Assembly: GCA_000474255.1 (NCBI GenBank)
Contig: BATO01000030.1
Coordinates: 1-64,000 of the forward strand
Direction: 5' to 3'
Length of the DNA stretch: 64,000 bases
Source: Aquipseudomonas alcaligenes MRY13-0052
Lineage (GTDB): Bacteria; Pseudomonadota; Gammaproteobacteria; Pseudomonadales; Pseudomonadaceae
Shown: one piece after another, positions 1 to 12,303 of the stretch
How the letters are laid out: the number at the start of each line of letters is the position of its first letter
Position numbering within the stretch: position 1 is the stretch's first letter
Notes under the pieces: model-generated
Told to the model about the DNA's origin: nothing
The model's database searches: none
What the model saw: the letters and a program-made list of their open reading frames with translations, nothing else
Program-made: the position numbers and the translations under genes

Positions 1-74
1 GATGCGCTGGAACCTGGCGCCGCCAGGGGCTGCGGAACGATACTGGTGTTCATTTCAACCAAGAGGATGCCTCC

Positions 75-296
75 ATGCCCAGCCTGGTGCTGGATATTTC
101 CCTGAGTGCCGAGCGCTTTCTTGCGGTCTACCAGGGCCACGCCAACCGAGTGATGGTGCGCAGCCGCGACGGGCGCAAGGTTAGCTTGCCTGCGCATCAT
201 TTGCGGCCTTTTCTGACCCATGATGGCATTCATGGTTCATTCGAGCTGGAATTCGAACCCGGCGGCTCGTTGCTGGCGCTACGCCGCCTCGCCTGA
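75..296 (+). CDS. DUF2835 family small protein
   Basis: A 73-residue protein beginning MPSLVLDISLSAERFLAVYQ, matching my memory of the short DUF2835 proteins encoded just upstream of pyrD in pseudomonads. Its function is unknown. It is soluble, with no signal peptide or membrane segment, and has a basic central stretch (NRVMVRSRDGRKVSLPAHHLRPF) that could bind nucleic acid, which is only an inference. An AGAGGA ribosome site lies about 7 bases before the ATG. It precedes pyrD by 53 bases, but pyrD has its own promoter-like TATAAT. Confidence 0.8.
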   Translation: MPSLVLDISLSAERFLAVYQGHANRVMVRSRDGRKVSLPAHHLRPFLTHDGIHGSFELEFEPGGSLLALRRLA

Positions 297-311
297 GCCG
301 GGGCTGGCGGC

Positions 312-317
312 TATAAT
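312..317 (+). promoter_or_regulatory. pyrD promoter -10 box
   Basis: A perfect TATAAT lies 32 bases before the pyrD start codon in the gap after the DUF2835 gene. No good -35 is visible at the usual spacing, so this is a probable rather than certain promoter. The 5' leader would be about 25 bases. Confidence 0.5.
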
Positions 318-349
318 CGCCGTCCCATCCCGCCGATCGATACCCGCCC

Positions 350-1375
<1,026 letters not shown>

Positions 1376-1387
1376 ATCGCGGGCAAT

Positions 1388-1411
1388 AAAAAGGGCTCCC
1401 TTAGGGAGCCC
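1388..1411 (-). terminator. Rho-independent terminator of rmf
   Basis: GGGCTCCC-TTA-GGGAGCCC is a perfect 8-bp stem preceded on the plus strand by AAAAA. On the minus strand this reads as a hairpin followed by a T-tract, so it terminates rmf transcription between the convergent rmf and pyrD genes. On the plus strand it lacks a T-run. Confidence 0.85.
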
Positions 1412-1470
1412 CTGGGCTTGCGCCCGCCGCCCGGATGGGGCGTGCTTGGTGAAGTCGGTGTGATCCAGTG

Positions 1471-1686
1471 TCAGCCGACGGCGTGGAGTTCGTTGAGTCG
1501 ATGAATGCCGGCAGTGCCGGTAAAGCCATCCCAGTGGTCGCCGCGACCTTCACGCCAGCCGTTTATCCAGGCTTGACGAGTGGTGGGATGGGTGAAAGGA
1601 CAGAGATCGCGGGATTTGCCATGAATGCCGTGCTGATAACCGCGCAGAAATGCTCGTTCCATCGGATCACGCTTAAGTCTTCTCAT
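1471..1686 (-). CDS. rmf: Ribosome modulation factor
   Basis: A 71-residue basic protein (MRRLKRDPMERAFLRGYQHG...) with the RMF signature RGYQxGxxG and the QAWINGWREGR segment. RMF binds the 30S subunit near the anti-Shine-Dalgarno region and drives 70S dimerisation into inactive 100S ribosomes in stationary phase. A GAGGG ribosome site precedes the ATG. The upstream minus-strand region contains a perfect 7-bp hairpin (1743-1760) that would lie in the leader or promoter. The gene is divergent from rlmKL. Confidence 0.95.
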   Translation of the reverse strand: MRRLKRDPMERAFLRGYQHGIHGKSRDLCPFTHPTTRQAWINGWREGRGDHWDGFTGTAGIHRLNELHAVG

Positions 1687-2115
1687 AGGGTGTAGCCCTC
1701 ATTTGTTGACTGTTATGTCCATTGGCCCCAAGTCGGGAACCCGGCAGAGAATGCTCTGCCACTGAAGAACGGCTGCCGGCGTTACCGTTCTCCTTCCGCT
1801 ACCGTTGCGGCAGCGGATAACTGAGTTCTAACCGTTGCTCCGGGGCATTGGAATGATCGTTTTGTCATAAGGACGTAACGAGAATGGGTTCCGGACCATA
1901 AGCTGTAAGAGCCTGTCACGCGTGCGAACAGGCTCAGCCCCCATGGGATGGGGCCTTGAGAAACCCATGATGTCGCGGTGCTATGGGCCCGCGCGGATGA
2001 GAATGGGAATTTTCCTATCCGACGAAGGGCCGTTCTGCGACCTTTAGTCACATATTTTATGACCGCACGGAGATGAATCCGTGCCGCTGATCAGCCGCAA
2101 GGCACTGGAACTACC
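1687..2115. other. Structured intergenic region between rmf and rlmKL
   Basis: A 429-base gap between divergent genes with no convincing ORF. It holds the hairpin GGCAGAG-AATG-CTCTGCC (1743-1760), three ACCGTT hexamers at 1784, 1801 and 1831, a GAGCCTGT/ACAGGCTC inverted repeat (1909-1935), and an overlapping GCCCC/GGGGC hairpin (about 1937-1955) that shares bases with the previous one. It should contain the promoters of both flanking genes. The stem-loops could be leader structures or a small RNA; I cannot tell which. Confidence 0.5.
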
Positions 2116-4302
<2,187 letters not shown>

Positions 4303-4308
4303 GCTGCG

Positions 4309-4345
4309 CTGCCGTCCGTCAGCCAGGGCAGGGGCGGCAGGGTTT
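4309..4345 (+). terminator. Possible weak terminator after rlmKL
   Basis: CTGCCG (4309-4314) pairs with CGGCAG (4335-4340) and is followed by GGTTTTG. The stem is short and the loop long, so this is a weak candidate. Confidence 0.35.
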
Positions 4346-4425
4346 TGTCTAGGCAAAGTGCCAGTATGTTGGCTAAGTTTGTGATCACAGGGGCCGTCCT
4401 CATCACTTAGCTCCGAGATGTAAGC

Positions 4426-7209
4426 ATGCTGTCGCTTGCCCTGGGAAAGTCGTCCCTGCACTCCCGCCTGACCGGCCGCAGCCTGCTCTGGCTGGCCTGC
4501 TTGCTGGTGATCTCCGGCGGCCTCAGCCTGACCATGCTGCTGGCCAGCCTGGTGCACGACTCCGAGCGCAACCAGCTGCGTGAGCGCTTCTCGCAGATCG
4601 CCACCGAACGCCTCAGCCGCATCCAGGAACGCTTCGGCGACCAGTTGAAGGAGCTGGACGCCCTGCAGCGCTTCTTCCTCAATTCCCAGACAGTAAGCCG
4701 CGACGAATTCCAGGGCTTCGTCGAGCCGCTGCTGGACGACACCCTGGCCTATTCCTGGGTGCCCTGGGTGGCGCGCAGCGAGCGCCCCGTGTTCGAGGAG
4801 GAGGCCCGCGCGGATGGGCTCAGGCGCTTCCGCTTCCATGACCTGGACAAGGACGGCACCGCCCAGGCCAGCCCCGAGCGCGACCACTACCTGCCGGTGT
4901 TCTACAGCGTCTCCGGGCTCGCCGGGCGCTTGCCCCTGGGGCTGGACCTGAGTTCGCAGCCCGAGCGTGCAGCCTTGCTGGACAAGGCCCGCGCCGGGCG
5001 CCAGGCCGTCGCCTCCGATGCCCTGACGCTGATTGGTGTGCCCGGGGCCGACGCCCGGGGCATTCTCATGGCGGTACCGGTGTTCAACCCTGCCGCCACC
5101 GAGGGGCACGCGCTGCGCGGCTTCGTCCTTGGTGTGATCAGCCTGCGCCGGGAAATGGAGCAGGGCATCCCCGACGAGGTGCTCGGCAGCCTGGCCATGC
5201 GCCTGATCGATGTCACCGAGGAAGACGACCCGCAAGCGCTCTACCTGAGCAAGGCCGAGGACGATGATTCAGGCCTGCTGATCACCCGTTCCTTTGCCTT
5301 CGCCGACCGCACCTACCGCCTGGAGCTGCGCCCCAGTGAAGGCTTCGCCATGGCCAACCGCTCATCCGCCTGGCACTTGGTGATCGCCACCGGCGGCCTG
5401 ATCACCCTGCTCATGGCGGCCTACCTGATGCTGTTGATCAGCCAGCGCCAACGCGCCCTGCGCCTGGTGGCCGAGCGCACTCGCGAGCTGCGTGAGCGCG
5501 AGCTCGACCTCAAGCTCAGCGAGGAGCGCTGGGCCTTCGCCTTGGACAGCGCCGGCCACGGTGTATGGGATTGGGAGATCGCCTCCGACACGGTGTACTA
5601 CTCCCGTGCCTGGAAGGGCATGCTCGGCTATGACGTGGACGAAGTGCCCGACGAGCCCGAGCTGTGCCTGCGCCTGCAACACCCCGACGATGCGCCAGCG
5701 GTGGATGCCGCCCTGCAGCGTCACCTGCGCGGCGAGGCGCCGATCTACCAGAGCGAGCACCGCATGCAGCGCAAGGGCGGTGCCTGGGTGTGGGTGCTCG
5801 ACCGCGGCAAGGTGGTGGAGTGGAACCCCGATGGCTCGCCCCTACGGATGATCGGCACCCAGACCGATATCAGCGCCAGCAAGGCCGCCGAGCTGCAGCT
5901 GGCGCTGGCCCACGGGCAGTTGCGTGGGGTGCTGGACGCGGCCACCCAGGTGTCGATCATCGCCACCGACCTCGATGGTTTCGTCCTTCAGTTCAACGTC
6001 GGCGCCGAACGCATGCTCGGCTACAGCGCCGCGGAGATGGTCGGCAAGCGCCCGCGCATGCTGCACCTGGAGGCGGAGATCCAGGCCCGCTGCGAGGCCC
6101 TGTCGAAGCGGCTGTCGCGGCCCATCCGCGACTTCCACCACTATGTGGTCGAGGTCACCGCCGGTGATTGCTACGACGAACACGAGTGGACCTACGTGCG
6201 CAAGGACGGTGGCCATCTCACCGGCAACCTCATCCTCACCGGCGTGCGCGACCAGCACGATCAACTGGTGGGCTACCTCGGCGTGGCCATCGACGTGACC
6301 GACCGCAAGCGCGTGCAGGAGGCCCTGGAGGACCGCGACCGCTTGCTGCAGAAACTCAGCGCGCGGGTGCCGGGCGCCATCTACCAGTACCAGCTGTACC
6401 CCGATGGCCGGCATCGCTTCCCTTATGTCAGTGCCGGGGTGAGCGACATCCTCGAGGTCGAGCCCGAGCAGGTGAACGGAGATGCTTCCCAGGCCTTCAC
6501 CCGCCTGCACCCGGAGGACCTGGAGCGGATCTACGCCAGCATCCTGCATTCCGCCGCCGTCATGCAGACCTGGCGCGAGGACTTCCGCGTGCTGCTGCCG
6601 CGCCAGGGCCTGCGCTGGCTGCGCGGCGAGTCGGAGCCCGAGCGCATGGCCGATGGCAGCGTGCTGTGGCACGGCTATATCTCCGATGTCACCGGGCACA
6701 AGCTGGTGGAGCAGGAGCTGCGGGCACTGTCCATCACCGACGCCTTGACCGGCGTGTTCAACCGTCGCCATTTCCAGGAGCGCCTGGATGCGGAGATCGC
6801 CAGGGCATTGCGCAGCGAGGGCCCGTTCTCGCTGGTGATGCTGGATATCGATCACTTCAAGCTGGTGAACGACCAGCATGGCCACGAGGCGGGCGACCGG
6901 GTGCTCAAGCAACTGTGCCAGCGCATTGGCCAGCGGTTGCGGCGCATCGACGTGCTGTGCCGGCTGGGCGGCGAGGAATTCATCGTGCTCTGCCCGGAGA
7001 CCAACCTGGAGCAGGCGCGATCATTGGCCGAAGCGCTGTTGCAGGGCATGCGCCGGGATGAGGTGGCGGGCGTCGGCCACGTCACCGCCAGCTTCGGCTG
7101 TGCCTGCTGGCGTGATGGCGAGACCGCCGATGCACTGCTGCGGCGGGTGGATACGGCGGCCTATTCCGCCAAGCAGGGCGGCCGCGACCAGGTGTGCTGC
7201 GCCGAGTGA
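4426..7209 (+). CDS. CHASE-PAS-GGDEF diguanylate cyclase
   Basis: A 927-residue membrane sensor predicted to make c-di-GMP. It has a TM segment near residues 18-42, a periplasmic CHASE domain (about 55-300), a second TM (about 316-338), a short coiled linker, three PAS-like modules (about 365-755; two end in the PAC-type TDIS and DVTD sequences) and a C-terminal GGDEF domain (about 755-925). The active site GGEEF is at residues 848-852. The product-inhibition motif RRID sits exactly five residues upstream, so both catalysis and feedback control look intact. It has no EAL domain. The ligand of the CHASE domain is unknown. It is transcribed alone and converges with dacB. Confidence 0.92.
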   Translation: MLSLALGKSSLHSRLTGRSLLWLACLLVISGGLSLTMLLASLVHDSERNQLRERFSQIATERLSRIQERFGDQLKELDALQRFFLNSQTVSRDEFQGFVEPLLDDTLAYSWVPWVARSERPVFEEEARADGLRRFRFHDLDKDGTAQASPERDHYLPVFYSVSGLAGRLPLGLDLSSQPERAALLDKARAGRQAVASDALTLIGVPGADARGILMAVPVFNPAATEGHALRGFVLGVISLRREMEQGIPDEVLGSLAMRLIDVTEEDDPQALYLSKAEDDDSGLLITRSFAFADRTYRLELRPSEGFAMANRSSAWHLVIATGGLITLLMAAYLMLLISQRQRALRLVAERTRELRERELDLKLSEERWAFALDSAGHGVWDWEIASDTVYYSRAWKGMLGYDVDEVPDEPELCLRLQHPDDAPAVDAALQRHLRGEAPIYQSEHRMQRKGGAWVWVLDRGKVVEWNPDGSPLRMIGTQTDISASKAAELQLALAHGQLRGVLDAATQVSIIATDLDGFVLQFNVGAERMLGYSAAEMVGKRPRMLHLEAEIQARCEALSKRLSRPIRDFHHYVVEVTAGDCYDEHEWTYVRKDGGHLTGNLILTGVRDQHDQLVGYLGVAIDVTDRKRVQEALEDRDRLLQKLSARVPGAIYQYQLYPDGRHRFPYVSAGVSDILEVEPEQVNGDASQAFTRLHPEDLERIYASILHSAAVMQTWREDFRVLLPRQGLRWLRGESEPERMADGSVLWHGYISDVTGHKLVEQELRALSITDALTGVFNRRHFQERLDAEIARALRSEGPFSLVMLDIDHFKLVNDQHGHEAGDRVLKQLCQRIGQRLRRIDVLCRLGGEEFIVLCPETNLEQARSLAEALLQGMRRDEVAGVGHVTASFGCACWRDGETADALLRRVDTAAYSAKQGGRDQVCCAE

Positions 7210-7233
7210 GACGGGGGCGGCGTCGCCCCCGTC
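7210..7233. terminator. Perfect hairpin between convergent genes
   Basis: GACGGGGGCG-GCGT-CGCCCCCGTC forms a 10-bp stem just after the cyclase stop and just beyond the dacB stop. It lacks a T-tract on either strand, so it may act as a shared 3' stabiliser or a weak terminator. Confidence 0.55.
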
Positions 7234-7245
7234 AACGCGGCGGGA

Positions 7246-8688
7246 TCAGCGGCGCGGCTGGTTGTAGAGGTCCAGCAGCACCTGATCGAGGATGGAGGAG
7301 GCGCCCCACGGACGCTGGTCGTTGAGGATCGCCACCACCGCCCAGGTGTTGCCGTTGTCGTCGCGGCTGAAACCGGCGATTGCACGCACCGTGTTCAGGG
7401 TGCCGGTCTTGATATGCGCTTCGCCTGCCATGGGCGTGCGGCGCAGGCGCTTGCGCATGGTGCCGTCCATCGCCACCAGCGGCAGGGACGCGATGTACTC
7501 CGCGGCGTAGGGGCTCTGCCAGGCGGCATGGAGGATGGTCGCCATCTCCCGCGCGCTGACCCGCTCCTGGCGCGACAGCCCGGAGCCGTTCTCCATCACC
7601 AGGTGCGGCGCGGTGATGCCCTTCTTCGCCAGCCAGGCGCGGATCACCCGTTGCGCGGCCTTGGCATCGTCGCCGTCGGCATCGTTGCGGAACTGCGCGC
7701 CGATGCTGAGGAACAGCTGCTGCGCCATGGTGTTGTTGCTGTACTTGTTGATGTCGCGAATGATCTCCACCAGGTCCGGGGAGAAGGCCCGCGCCAGCAG
7801 CTTGGCGTCCTTGGGCACGCCGGCGAGGCGGTCCTTGCCGAGGATGCTGCCGCCCAGTTCCTTCCAGATCGCCCGCACCGCGCCGGCTGCGTAGCCCGGG
7901 TGGTCGAGCAGCGACAGGTAGGTCTGCGCGCTGCAGCCTTCGGGCAGGCTGCCGCTGGCGATCACCGTGGTGCCGTCGAACTGGGTCACCGGGTTGTAGC
8001 GCACGTCGGGCCAGGCAGGGCAGGGCGCGGCCTTGGTCACCTTCACCTGGTTGTCGATGCGGATGCTCTCGATGGGCGGCTCGGCGGCGATGCTGGCGCG
8101 GCCGCCGTCGGCGCGGGCGATGAAGCGCAAGGCCTTGAGGTTGACCAGCAGGGAGTCCGGGCCGACCAGGAAGGGCTTGTTCTCGTCGCCGCCGTCGTCA
8201 TTGAAAGCCGGTAGTTGCGGGTGCACGAAGCGGCTGCGGTCGAGCACCAGGTCGCCGGTGATCTTCAGCACGCCATTGGCGCGCAGGTCACGCATCAGCA
8301 GCCAGAGCTTCTCCATGTTCAGCTTCGGGTCACCGCCACCCTTGAGGTAGAGGTTGCCGTGCAGCACGCCGTCCTTGACGGTGCCATCGGTGAAGAACTC
8401 GGTCTTCCACTGATAGGTGGGGCCGAGCAGCTCGAGGGCGGCGTAGGTGGTGATCAGCTTCATGGTGGAAGCCGGGTTCACCGACACATCGGCGTTGAAG
8501 ATGGTCTGCGCGCCGGGGCCGGTCAGGGGCAGGGTCACCAGCGAGAGGGAGTTCTGCGGGATCTTGTTCTTCTTCAGCGCCTGCTGGACCTTGGCCGGGA
8601 CGTTGGCATTGACCTGAACGGCGAAGGCCGGTTGGGCGAAGGGGAAAATGAGGCCGGTGAGGGCGAGGATACGAATGGACTTGAACAT
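7246..8688 (-). CDS. dacB: D-alanyl-D-alanine carboxypeptidase/endopeptidase (PBP4)
   Basis: A periplasmic class C low-molecular-mass penicillin-binding protein that trims and opens peptidoglycan peptide cross-links. The active-site triad of motifs is present: S-T-M-K near residue 74 (NPASTMKLITTY), SNN (KYSNNTMAQQL) and KTG (HIKTGTLN). The ATG at 8688 is chosen because it has a GGAGGG site 8 bases upstream and gives a clean signal peptide (MFKSIRILALTGLIFPFAQPAFA); an in-frame extension to 8745 would destroy it. At 480 residues it is the family's usual size. In P. aeruginosa, loss of dacB derepresses AmpC, which is known biology and not visible here. Confidence 0.95.
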   Translation of the reverse strand: MFKSIRILALTGLIFPFAQPAFAVQVNANVPAKVQQALKKNKIPQNSLSLVTLPLTGPGAQTIFNADVSVNPASTMKLITTYAALELLGPTYQWKTEFFTDGTVKDGVLHGNLYLKGGGDPKLNMEKLWLLMRDLRANGVLKITGDLVLDRSRFVHPQLPAFNDDGGDENKPFLVGPDSLLVNLKALRFIARADGGRASIAAEPPIESIRIDNQVKVTKAAPCPAWPDVRYNPVTQFDGTTVIASGSLPEGCSAQTYLSLLDHPGYAAGAVRAIWKELGGSILGKDRLAGVPKDAKLLARAFSPDLVEIIRDINKYSNNTMAQQLFLSIGAQFRNDADGDDAKAAQRVIRAWLAKKGITAPHLVMENGSGLSRQERVSAREMATILHAAWQSPYAAEYIASLPLVAMDGTMRKRLRRTPMAGEAHIKTGTLNTVRAIAGFSRDDNGNTWAVVAILNDQRPWGASSILDQVLLDLYNQPRR

Positions 8689-8919
8689 CAACGAATGCCC
8701 TCCGCACGAGGGCGAGTAACGCAAATTGGCATGGCAGGTTCCCACGACGTGTTCGGGAAATGGTGCGCATTATGCCGCAAGCGTTTCCTGGGCGCTCGTG
8801 CCGCTGACCGCTCGCACGCTCTGCGGCGGGCTTCGTTTTGCCGTTCCGCCACGCGGGCGGGCAAGCCGGCGGGGAAACTGCTAGAGTGCCGCGCTTGAAC
8901 ACATGAAGAGGATTGCCTG

Positions 8920-9258
8920 ATGGCTACTAACCGTTCCCGCCGCCTGCGAAAAAAGCTTTGCGTCGATGAATTCCAGGAGCTGGGTTGCGAGCTGAGCCTG
9001 ACCTACAAGGACGGGCTGGCCGAAGCGGAGCTGGAAAGCTTCCTCGATCAGTTCATCGACGATGCCATCCAGGGCAATGGCCTGGGCTACGTCGGTGGCG
9101 ATGACTACGGTTTCGTTTGCCTGTCCAAGCGCGGCTCGGTCAACGAAGAGCAGCGCAGCAAGCTGGAAGCCTGGCTCAAGGGCCGCAGCGAGCTGACCAG
9201 CTTCACCCTGAGCCCGCTGGTGGATGTCTGGTACCCGGAAAACCCGATCAACCAGTGA
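8920..9258 (+). CDS. yggL: YggL family 50S ribosome-binding protein
   Basis: A 112-residue protein with a basic N-terminus (MATNRSRRLRKKLCVDEFQELG) followed by an acidic body, characteristic of the YggL/DUF469 family. E. coli YggL associates with 50S subunits. An AGAGGA ribosome site precedes the ATG. It diverges from dacB and ends at a strong bidirectional terminator. Confidence 0.88.
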   Translation: MATNRSRRLRKKLCVDEFQELGCELSLTYKDGLAEAELESFLDQFIDDAIQGNGLGYVGGDDYGFVCLSKRGSVNEEQRSKLEAWLKGRSELTSFTLSPLVDVWYPENPINQ

Positions 9259-9272
9259 TCCCGGCGGTCATG

Positions 9273-9300
9273 AAAAGGGGCGCACCATGCGCCCCTTTTT
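9273..9300. terminator. Bidirectional rho-independent terminator
   Basis: AAAAGGGGCGCA-CCA-TGCGCCCCTTTT is a perfect 12-bp stem with a 3-base loop, flanked by A and T tracts. It serves yggL on the plus strand and the HD-GYP gene on the minus strand. Confidence 0.92.
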
Positions 9301-9342
9301 CATGCCTGCGATTTGTCTCCCGCTGATGCGAGATCCCGCTGC

Positions 9343-12303
9343 CTACGAGGCCAGGCCCGCCCGCTCGAGAATCGACCCTTCGTCCACCGCGTCGATCTGC
9401 TCCGGCCGCAGGAAGCGCTCGGCGTAGTCGCGGTACACGCCGGAGCGGATGAACAGGCCGAACAGCTCCGGGTCGATGTGCGCGCCCTTGCACATGCCGA
9501 CCATGATCCCCAGCGCCTCGGACAGCGTCTTGCCCTTTTTGTAGGGGCGATCCACCGCGGTGAGTGCCTCGAAGATGTCGGCGATGGCCATCATCCGCGC
9601 GGGCAGGCTCATCTGCTCGCGGGACAGGCGTTTCGGGTAGCCGCTGCCGTCCATCTTTTCGTGGTGCCCGCCGGCGATCTCGGCCACGTCCTTCAGGTGT
9701 GGCGGGAAGGGCAGGCGGTTGAGCATGAGGATGGTCTGCACGATGTGGTGGTTGATGATGTAGCGCTCCTCGGCCGTCAGCGTGCCGCGGGCGATGGAGA
9801 GGTTGTGCAGCTCGCCACGGTTGAACTTGTGGGTCGGCACCTCGAGCTTGAAGCCCCAGGGGTTGTCGGCCGTCATGCGCTCGCCTTCCGGGCGCTCCAG
9901 CAGGTGCTCGGGGCGGTCGGCCAGCAGGGGTTCTTCTGCCGGTAGCGGGCGGGGCGGGGTGCGGGCCATGCGTTGCGCCTCTTCCCAGGACACGCCGAGG
10001 CGGTCGTCCAGGGTGCGGCTCCAGGTGCGCGAGGCGATGCGCTGCAGGCGCTGCTGGTCTTCCTCGGCCATGAACTCGCCGCCCAGGTTGCTGCGGGCGA
10101 TGAAGGCGAATTCCTCGTCCAGGGCGGCCAGCAGCTCGTCGCGCAGCTGTGCCTGCCCGGGTTCGTTGGCGCCCTGGGCGACGGCTTGCCAGTAGCGGAC
10201 CCAGGCATCGCGCTTGAGTACCTCGAAGCGCATGCGCACTTCGTGGATACGGTCGTAGAGGGTTTCCAGCTTGGTGGCCTTGTCCACCACGTATTCGGGG
10301 GTGGTGACCTTGCCGCAATCGTGCAGCCAGGCGGCGATGTGCAGGGCTTCCCAGTCTTCGTCGCTGGGGTTGTAGGTATGGAACGGCGGCTCGTCGCTGG
10401 CGGCAGCGGCGCGGGCCAGGGCCAGGGTGATTTCCGGTACGCGCTGGCAGTGGCCGCCGGTGTAGGGGCTCTTGGCGTCGATGGCGCCAGCGATGAGCTG
10501 GATGAAGGCGTCGAGCAGTTGTTTCTGTTTCTCCAGCAGGCGCTGGCTTTCGATGCACAGCGCGGCGACGCCGGAAATCGCTTCGACGAAGGCGATGCGC
10601 TCGGGCTTGAGCATGGCCAGTTCAGTGCCGTCGCCGGTGTCGCGGTGCAGCAGCACCAGCACCCCGACCGTGTCGCCCTGGCGGTTGTGCAGGCCGGTGC
10701 TGACCAGGTGCACGCGCGGGCTTTCCAGGCTTTGCAGCACCTGGCGGAAGCCGTCGGCCTGGTCGTAGCCGAAGGTGCGCAGCTGGCTCGAGCCGCCGCT
10801 GGCCGGCAGGCGCAGCCAGTCGGGCAGGTCGTCGTCGTTGAGGGCATGGCTACGCAGGCCGTGCCCTTCCAGGTCGTGCTCGCCTTTCTTGCCGAGGAAC
10901 AGGCCGTTGGGCTCGAGGCGTCCGCTGGTGGCATCCAGCAGGTAGATGAAGCCGCCCGAGGCTTCGCTGATGGTCACCGTTTCTTCCAGCACGCGGCGCA
11001 GCAGGGCGTCGAAGCGGTTCTCAGCGGAGAGGCTGGCGGTGATCTCCAGGAAGCTGGCCAGGGTGTCTTTCATCCGCGCCATGGCCACGGCCAACTGGTC
11101 CACTTCCAGCACCGGCGAGCGGCCCATGGCCGGTGCTTCGAAATTGAAGCTGCGGATCGCCTCGGCTTCGGCCACCAGGGCCTTCAGCGGCTTGACCAGG
11201 ACCCGCGACAGCAGCCAGCCGAGGGGGATGCACAACAGCAGGATGCACAGGGTGAGCACGGCACCTTGCCAGCGGATGCGGTAGGCGTCCGCCAGCAGTT
11301 CGTCCTCGGGGGCCAGCAGGGCCAGGTAAAGCCCGTCCGGCCCCCCGGATTGCAGATGGTTCTGCGACACCACCCAGCGCCGCTTGGCCAGCTCCAGGGT
11401 CGAGCGCTGGTCACCGGAGAGGCCGAGGTCGAGCAGCGCGGCGATGGCCGGGTCGAGGTCACGTGCGCGGGCCAGTTGGGGCTTGTCGTCGACCCGCACG
11501 ATGAGCCGGGAACTGTCCGGATAGGCCACGGCGCTGCCATCCGGCGCGAACAGCAGCACCTGGGTGGAGGGGGTGACCCGGTGCTGCGCAAGGGTGGCGG
11601 AAAGGTCGTTCAGGGTCAGGTCGGCGGCGATCACCGCGTCGCTGCCGGCCGGCAGGGCCAGGGTGGTGCCCACCGCGCCGGTGGAGAAGAACACGTAGGG
11701 CTGGGTGGTGATGTGCCGGCCCTGTTCCAGGGCGCGTGAATACCAGGGGCGGTTGCGCGGGTCGTAGCGCTCGTTGAGTTCCTGGCGCCGGCTGATCAGC
11801 TTGAGTTCTTCATCGAAATACAGCGACTCGGAGCGGGCGCGGGCGAGGTTGTCGCGCTCGATGCTCCAGACCTGGTAGGCGGCACCCGTCGGGGCATCGA
11901 AGCGCTGCTTGAGCTCGGGAGTGCGCAGCGGCCGGACCATGAAGAAGTCGCCGTCGTCGAAGCCCAGGTAGAGGGAGGCGAGCTTGGGGTTGTCGCGCAG
12001 CGCCTGGGCGAAGCTGCGCAGGAGTTTTTCCTGGCGGTGGTAGCCGTCGTCGAGCTGGGTGCCGGGGTCGAGGGTGAGCAGATTGAGCAGGTGGTAGATG
12101 GGCTGGTAGGTGTGCTCCAGGTCGATCGCCACGTCCTGGCTGATGCGTTCGAACAGCGTGTCGCTGCTGGACAGGATGATCTGGCTCGTCTGCCGGTAAT
12201 TGAAGACGCCGAGCACGACGCCGGTCAGCAGCAGCAGGAGCGTGAATAGCAGGCTGATATGCACGTGCAGAGGAAAACGACGTTCGACCGGCTTGTACGG
12301 CAT
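9343..12303 (-). CDS. Cache-HAMP-GAF-like HD-GYP phosphodiesterase sensor
   Basis: A 986-residue membrane protein predicted to degrade c-di-GMP. A TM segment (about residues 15-35) precedes a long extracytoplasmic Cache-type domain to about residue 330. A second TM (about 340-360) and a HAMP-like segment (LLSRVLVKPLKALVAEAEAI) follow, then a GAF-like region (about 420-590) and the HD-GYP domain. The metal-ligand HD is in AAWLHDCGK near residue 661 and GYP is near residue 888 (HHEKMDGSGYPKRL), so key residues are intact. The HD and GYP motifs are about 227 residues apart, far more than in a compact HD-GYP domain, because of an inserted charged helical stretch. AAGGAG lies 8 bases before the ATG. 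Confidence 0.9.
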   Translation of the reverse strand: MPYKPVERRFPLHVHISLLFTLLLLLTGVVLGVFNYRQTSQIILSSSDTLFERISQDVAIDLEHTYQPIYHLLNLLTLDPGTQLDDGYHRQEKLLRSFAQALRDNPKLASLYLGFDDGDFFMVRPLRTPELKQRFDAPTGAAYQVWSIERDNLARARSESLYFDEELKLISRRQELNERYDPRNRPWYSRALEQGRHITTQPYVFFSTGAVGTTLALPAGSDAVIAADLTLNDLSATLAQHRVTPSTQVLLFAPDGSAVAYPDSSRLIVRVDDKPQLARARDLDPAIAALLDLGLSGDQRSTLELAKRRWVVSQNHLQSGGPDGLYLALLAPEDELLADAYRIRWQGAVLTLCILLLCIPLGWLLSRVLVKPLKALVAEAEAIRSFNFEAPAMGRSPVLEVDQLAVAMARMKDTLASFLEITASLSAENRFDALLRRVLEETVTISEASGGFIYLLDATSGRLEPNGLFLGKKGEHDLEGHGLRSHALNDDDLPDWLRLPASGGSSQLRTFGYDQADGFRQVLQSLESPRVHLVSTGLHNRQGDTVGVLVLLHRDTGDGTELAMLKPERIAFVEAISGVAALCIESQRLLEKQKQLLDAFIQLIAGAIDAKSPYTGGHCQRVPEITLALARAAAASDEPPFHTYNPSDEDWEALHIAAWLHDCGKVTTPEYVVDKATKLETLYDRIHEVRMRFEVLKRDAWVRYWQAVAQGANEPGQAQLRDELLAALDEEFAFIARSNLGGEFMAEEDQQRLQRIASRTWSRTLDDRLGVSWEEAQRMARTPPRPLPAEEPLLADRPEHLLERPEGERMTADNPWGFKLEVPTHKFNRGELHNLSIARGTLTAEERYIINHHIVQTILMLNRLPFPPHLKDVAEIAGGHHEKMDGSGYPKRLSREQMSLPARMMAIADIFEALTAVDRPYKKGKTLSEALGIMVGMCKGAHIDPELFGLFIRSGVYRDYAERFLRPEQIDAVDEGSILERAGLAS

